Assembly: GCA_031551865.1 (NCBI GenBank) | Contig: JAVBMY010000014.1 | Location: 1-63,922, forward strand | From: Rikenella sp031551865 | GTDB taxonomy: Bacteria; Bacteroidota; Bacteroidia; Bacteroidales; Rikenellaceae | DNA length: 63,922 bases | Direction: 5' to 3' | In this document: piece by piece, positions 60,979 through 63,922 of the stretch | How positions within the stretch are numbered: the first letter of the stretch is position 1 | Layout: every line of letters starts with the position of its first letter | The notes under the pieces: model-generated | Seen by the model: only the letters and a program-made list of their open reading frames with translations | Told to the model about the DNA's origin: nothing | The model's database searches: none | Translations under genes and position numbers: made by a program

Positions 60979-62091
60979 ATGGAAACACCCGAAAAGACCA
61001 TCACCCCCCGCAAAGCCGAACGCATCGAGCGGCGCACCGAACGTAAAGCCGCCCGGGAGACCCGGCGCAACGGCAGTTCGCAAAATCTGCAAGAGGGCGA
61101 GCGTGTGCTCGTGATCGGCGGCGGCGTGGCCGGGCTGCACAGTGCCGCGGCGCTGGCCGCCGAAGGCTTCTCGCCCCTGGTGATCGAACGCGCCGGACAG
61201 ACTGGCGGCCACGTCTCCGGGTGGGACAGGCTGTTCCCCTCGCAGCAACACGCCTCCGAAGTGCTCGGCGCCACCGCCGAGGCCATGCGCGGGATCGACG
61301 TGGTCACCGGGCAGGAGATCGTCTCGGTGGCCCCGCAGGACGACGCTGTCCGCGTCGTGTCGGCCTCGGGCGAAACTTACGATGGCGTGGCCGCCGTCGT
61401 GGCCACCGGCTTCGACCTGTTCGACGCCCGCCTCAAAGAAGAGTATGGCTACGGGCTGTACGAAAACGTGATCACCAGCGCCGAACTCGAAGCCATGTTC
61501 CGCCGTCCCGAAGGCGTGCTGACCGCCGCGGGCCAACGGCCCCGCAAAGTTGCTTTCCTGCACTGCGTCGGCTCGCGCGACGAGAAAGTAGGGCAGAAAC
61601 ACTGCTCGAAAGTATGCTGCATCACCGGCGTGAAACAAGCCCTCGAACTCCGCGAGGCCATGCCCGACTGCATCGTCACGAACTTCTATATGGATCTGCG
61701 GACGTTCGGCAACGGCTACGAAGAACTCTACCTCCGTTCGCAGCAAGAGGGCGTAAACTACATCCGGGGCCGCATCTCCGAAGCCGGCGAAACGCAGGAA
61801 AAACAGATCAAACTGAAAGTCGAGGACACGCTGGCGGGCCGCCCGCTGCACCTGACGGTCGATATGCTGGTATTGCTCGTCGGAATGAGCGCTCCGCGCG
61901 GCTACGAGACGTTTGGGCTGGAGCGGCAGGCCAACGGCTTTTTCGCCTCGCGCGACCCGTTCCTCGGTTTGCTGCACAGTTCGATGCCGCGCGTCTATAT
62001 CGCAGGAACCGCCGGCGGCCCCAAGACCATCGGCGAAAGCGTGAACGAAGCCCGCGCCGTGGCGCAGCAGATCGCCGCGGATGTTCGGTAA
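60979..62091 (+). CDS. HdrA/QmoA-like FAD-dependent oxidoreductase
   Basis: 370 residues. The FAD-binding Rossmann motif VLVIGGGVAGLHSAAAL begins at about residue 48, followed by GGHVSGWDRLFP. The HdrA-type cysteine region (LHCVGSRDEKVGQKHCSKVCC) suggests one iron-sulfur cluster near the flavin. A closing AGTAGGPKTIGESVNEARAVA matches HdrA and QmoA. It lacks the two ferredoxin domains of methanogen HdrA, so it is closer in size to QmoA. The first 45 residues are highly charged (KAERIERRTERKAARETRR) and are not part of the family. Confidence 0.88.
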   Translation: METPEKTITPRKAERIERRTERKAARETRRNGSSQNLQEGERVLVIGGGVAGLHSAAALAAEGFSPLVIERAGQTGGHVSGWDRLFPSQQHASEVLGATAEAMRGIDVVTGQEIVSVAPQDDAVRVVSASGETYDGVAAVVATGFDLFDARLKEEYGYGLYENVITSAELEAMFRRPEGVLTAAGQRPRKVAFLHCVGSRDEKVGQKHCSKVCCITGVKQALELREAMPDCIVTNFYMDLRTFGNGYEELYLRSQQEGVNYIRGRISEAGETQEKQIKLKVEDTLAGRPLHLTVDMLVLLVGMSAPRGYETFGLERQANGFFASRDPFLGLLHSSMPRVYIAGTAGGPKTIGESVNEARAVAQQIAADVR

Positions 62092-62457
62092 GAACAGTAC
62101 CGTCTGACGACACTGTGCGGATGAGGAGAAGCGGGCGCCGCCACCGGCCGGGCCCCTGAAGCGAGTTGGTGGCGCTGCCCGCGGAGTTTACCCTGAGCGA
62201 AGCCGAACGGGCTCGTGCCTTCGGCGGTGGTGCGCCGATACAGAGAAAGAATCGCGCGGCCCCATGCCCCCCCTCCTTGGCCTTTGGCCGGCCGGGGCCG
62301 GGCGATGTAACACCCACAAACCTGCAAAGAGAACCGGGCGTTCCTGTCCCGATCGCGCGAAATGCGAGATATCCCCGATTAGGCTGACGCCGGAGAAAAT
62401 CAGGCCGCTCCGGAACTTTCGTTCCTTCACGGCCTCCGCCCATAACAAAGCAAAGAA
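62092..62457. other. hdrA-hdrC2 intergenic region
   Basis: 366 bp inside the operon. It holds GCCGAA/TTCGGC and AGAGAAA-hairpin elements and a GGCCGG-rich stretch. No gene seen. Confidence 0.6.
62190..62306 (+). repeat. AGAGAAA-hairpin leader element, second hdrC copy
   Basis: CCCTGAGCGAAGCCGAA and a GCCGAA/TTCGGC hairpin (62207-62226) precede CGCCGATAC, AGAGAAA (62242-62248) and long arms ATCGCGCGGCCCC (62251-62263)/GGGGCCGGGCGAT (62294-62306). It lies 151 bp before the next gene. Confidence 0.55.
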
Positions 62458-62775
62458 ATGGATTTCGGATTTACCATCACCGCGCCCCGCGCCATCGAAC
62501 TCGACAGTATCGCCCCCGGGCCGCTCGAAAGCGTCGTGCGGCGCGAACCGTCGTTGCGCCTGTGTATCGGCTGCGGGAGCTGTACCGCCACCTGCACCGC
62601 CTCGCAGTTCATCCCGCTGAGCCTGCGCCAGATGAACCACATGCTGCGCCGAGGCCAGTACGACTACGTGCGCGAACAACTCACCAAATGTATGCTCTGC
62701 GGTAAATGCCGCATGACCTGCCCCCGCGGCGTAAACACACGCGCCGTGATCCGCGCCATGCTCGATATACTCTAA
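62458..62775 (+). CDS. second, short HdrC-like iron-sulfur protein
   Basis: 105 residues. Two [4Fe-4S] motifs: CIGCGSCTATC (about residue 36) and CMLCGKCRMTCP (about residue 79), separated by the usual helix (FIPLSLRQMNHMLRRGQ). It lacks the C-terminal extension of the HdrC at 58711. It could act as the electron carrier to the membrane subunit that follows. The start at 62458 is the first ATG giving the full domain. Confidence 0.9.
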   Translation: MDFGFTITAPRAIELDSIAPGPLESVVRREPSLRLCIGCGSCTATCTASQFIPLSLRQMNHMLRRGQYDYVREQLTKCMLCGKCRMTCPRGVNTRAVIRAMLDIL

Positions 62776-62785
62776 CAGTTAGTCA

Positions 62786-62904
62786 TTATGTCATTCCGGG
62801 CGGAGTGTACGACGCCGGGGAAGTTTTTCAAGGAAGAGTAAAGCGCCTCTGGCGCCTCGATCGCCTGCTTCGTGCCTCGCAGCTAAAGGCTCGGAATGAC
62901 ATAA
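62786..62904. repeat. inverted-repeat element inside the hdr operon
   Basis: TTATGTCATTCCGGGC (62786-62801) and GGCTCGGAATGACATAA (62888-62904) face each other across about 86 bp. An inner GCGCCTCTGGCGCC hairpin lies near 62848. It fills the gap between the second hdrC and the membrane subunit gene. Confidence 0.65.
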
Positions 62905-62917
62905 GAATGAAGATAAA

Positions 62918-63922
62918 ATGTACCCTATAGCTCCCTATTATTACGACCCTTTCGTGCTGCCCTTCACCATCGGCGTGGTGTGGCTGTTCGGCTTCGTACT
63001 CTACCGCTGGATCAAGTGGCTTGTCCGGCTTCCCGGCGAAGACCGCAAGCTCATCTGGAGTAACCTGCTGACCGTCAAAAGCCTGAAAGCCGCCAAAGAG
63101 GTGGTGATGGAATCGCTCGTGCACCACAAAATCTGGAAAACCAACCCCCTGCTCGGCTACATGCACATGTCGCTGGCCTTGGGCTGGTTCCTGCTGATCA
63201 TCGTCGGCAAGCTCGAAACCACGAGCTACCTGGGCGACACCGTCAACCCGCCCCACCTGCACGTCTTCTTCCGCTACTTTTTCCCCGAAGAGCCCGCCAC
63301 TTTCGTGCGTAACTTCAACTACGCGGCCATCATGGATGCGCTGCTGATCTTCGTGCTGGTCGGCGTGGCGCTGGCGTGGATCAAACGCTTTTACTCGCGC
63401 GCCATGGGCATGCGCCGCACCACGCGGCACACCTTTTTCGACCGCGTGGCGCTCACTACCCTTTGGTTTGTCTTTCCGCTGCGCTACCTCGCCGAGTCGA
63501 TCACCAGCGGGCTGCACGACAGCGGCAGCTTCTTTACCGGCACCAGCGGGCACGCCCTGGCCTCGATCCTTCCGTCGGGCGTAATGCCCCTGCTCGAAGA
63601 CCCGGCCTGGTGGGCCTACTCGTTCGCCCTGGGCGCTTTCTTTATCGCGATGCCCTATTCGCGCTACATGCACATTTTCACCGAAGTGCCGCTCATTTTC
63701 CTGCGCCGTTACGGGGTGAGGAGCCGCGAGTCGGCCGGCAGCTTCGACCGTTTCCAGATGGAGGCGTGCTCGCGCTGCGGCCTTTGCATCGACCCCTGCC
63801 AGCTGCTCTCGGACGGGGCGATGGGAGGGGTGCAGAGCGTCTATTTCCTACGTGATCTGCGCTATAACAAACTGACCGATTACGTGTCGGACAACTGCCT
63901 GATGTGCGGACGCTGCGAGGTG
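62918..63922 (+). CDS. QmoC/HdrE-like membrane subunit with Fe-S dicluster, partial
   Basis: 335 codons, open at the window end. Membrane helices (WLFGFVLYRWIKWLV; LALGWFLLIIVG; ALLIFVLVGVALAWI; WFVFPLRYLAES; SFALGAFFIAMPYS) match the nitrate-reductase-gamma-like cytochrome b domain of QmoC/HdrE. A cytoplasmic tail begins an HdrC-type dicluster: CSRCGLCIDPC, then CLMCGRCEV at the very edge. It probably exchanges electrons with quinone. The start at 62918 follows the repeat; the 3' end is not seen. Confidence 0.88.
   Translation, partial: MYPIAPYYYDPFVLPFTIGVVWLFGFVLYRWIKWLVRLPGEDRKLIWSNLLTVKSLKAAKEVVMESLVHHKIWKTNPLLGYMHMSLALGWFLLIIVGKLETTSYLGDTVNPPHLHVFFRYFFPEEPATFVRNFNYAAIMDALLIFVLVGVALAWIKRFYSRAMGMRRTTRHTFFDRVALTTLWFVFPLRYLAESITSGLHDSGSFFTGTSGHALASILPSGVMPLLEDPAWWAYSFALGAFFIAMPYSRYMHIFTEVPLIFLRRYGVRSRESAGSFDRFQMEACSRCGLCIDPCQLLSDGAMGGVQSVYFLRDLRYNKLTDYVSDNCLMCGRCEV

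Noticed and set aside
58711..62775. Methanogen-type HdrABC from recent archaeal transfer
   Set aside because: Base composition matches the rest of the window, HdrA lacks the ferredoxin domains, and a Bacteroidetes promoter precedes the set.

Overview
The window looks like a stretch of chromosome from a GC-rich Bacteroidales bacterium, most likely Alistipes or another Rikenellaceae member. The evidence is the Bacteroidetes -7 promoter element TAnnTTTG upstream of many genes, typical families (PCMD, DUF4369/TlpA, DUF3575, DUF4136, DUF3467, SLBB and OMP_b-brl_3 proteins), an Ala/Glu-tailed ribosomal protein S16, and Bacteroidales-style arginine genes. Genus is an inference; no rRNA operon is present. 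There is no prophage, complete insertion sequence, CRISPR array or replication origin. Most genes are housekeeping or envelope genes; the unusual content lies in the intergenic DNA.

Layout. 0-9 kb: NtrY-like sensor kinase, rlmH, divergent nadC, dipeptidyl peptidase IV, HdeD-like membrane protein, DUF4369 protein. 9.5-12 kb: argG and a GNAT acetyltransferase. 12-18 kb: PCMD lipoprotein plus outer membrane barrel, a Crp/Fnr regulator, and a gene broken by three frame changes. 17.7-27 kb (minus strand): dnaK, asparaginase, a single-domain voltage-gated cation channel, argD, argC, rsmA, a lipoprotein. 27-33 kb: pirin, GH16 glucanase, LTA-synthase-like sulfatase, small lipoprotein, two tRNA-Gln genes, DUF3575 protein. 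33-41 kb: SLBB export protein, kdtA with an unusual insert, SPOR protein, rpsP-rimM, coaD. 41-58.5 kb: TonB-receptor-like barrel, a candidate sRNA, der, two TlpA-family proteins, lacZ, ettA, M23/LysM endopeptidase, DUF4136 lipoprotein, small barrel, lipoprotein, DUF3467 protein. 58.7 kb to the end: a five-gene Hdr/Qmo-like redox operon whose last gene runs off the window.

How the genes work together. The Hdr/Qmo-like genes (HdrC, HdrB, HdrA/QmoA-like flavoprotein, a second small HdrC, and a membrane subunit with its own Fe-S dicluster) form one predicted membrane-linked electron-transfer complex. argC, argD, argG and the GNAT protein belong to arginine synthesis, but are split into two pairs about 11 kb apart. 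GH16, lacZ, DPP IV and the outer membrane proteins fit a gut glycan and peptide degrader.

The most striking feature is a dense population of structured, dispersed intergenic elements. One family (A/G-GAGAAA followed by a GC-rich hairpin) sits in sense orientation in the 5' leaders of at least seven unrelated genes (nadC, argG, the channel, GH16, tlpA, hdrA, the second hdrC). Another is a multi-hairpin element of up to about 255 bp with a cloverleaf-like insert. Every gap in the hdr operon contains one or more of these palindromic elements.
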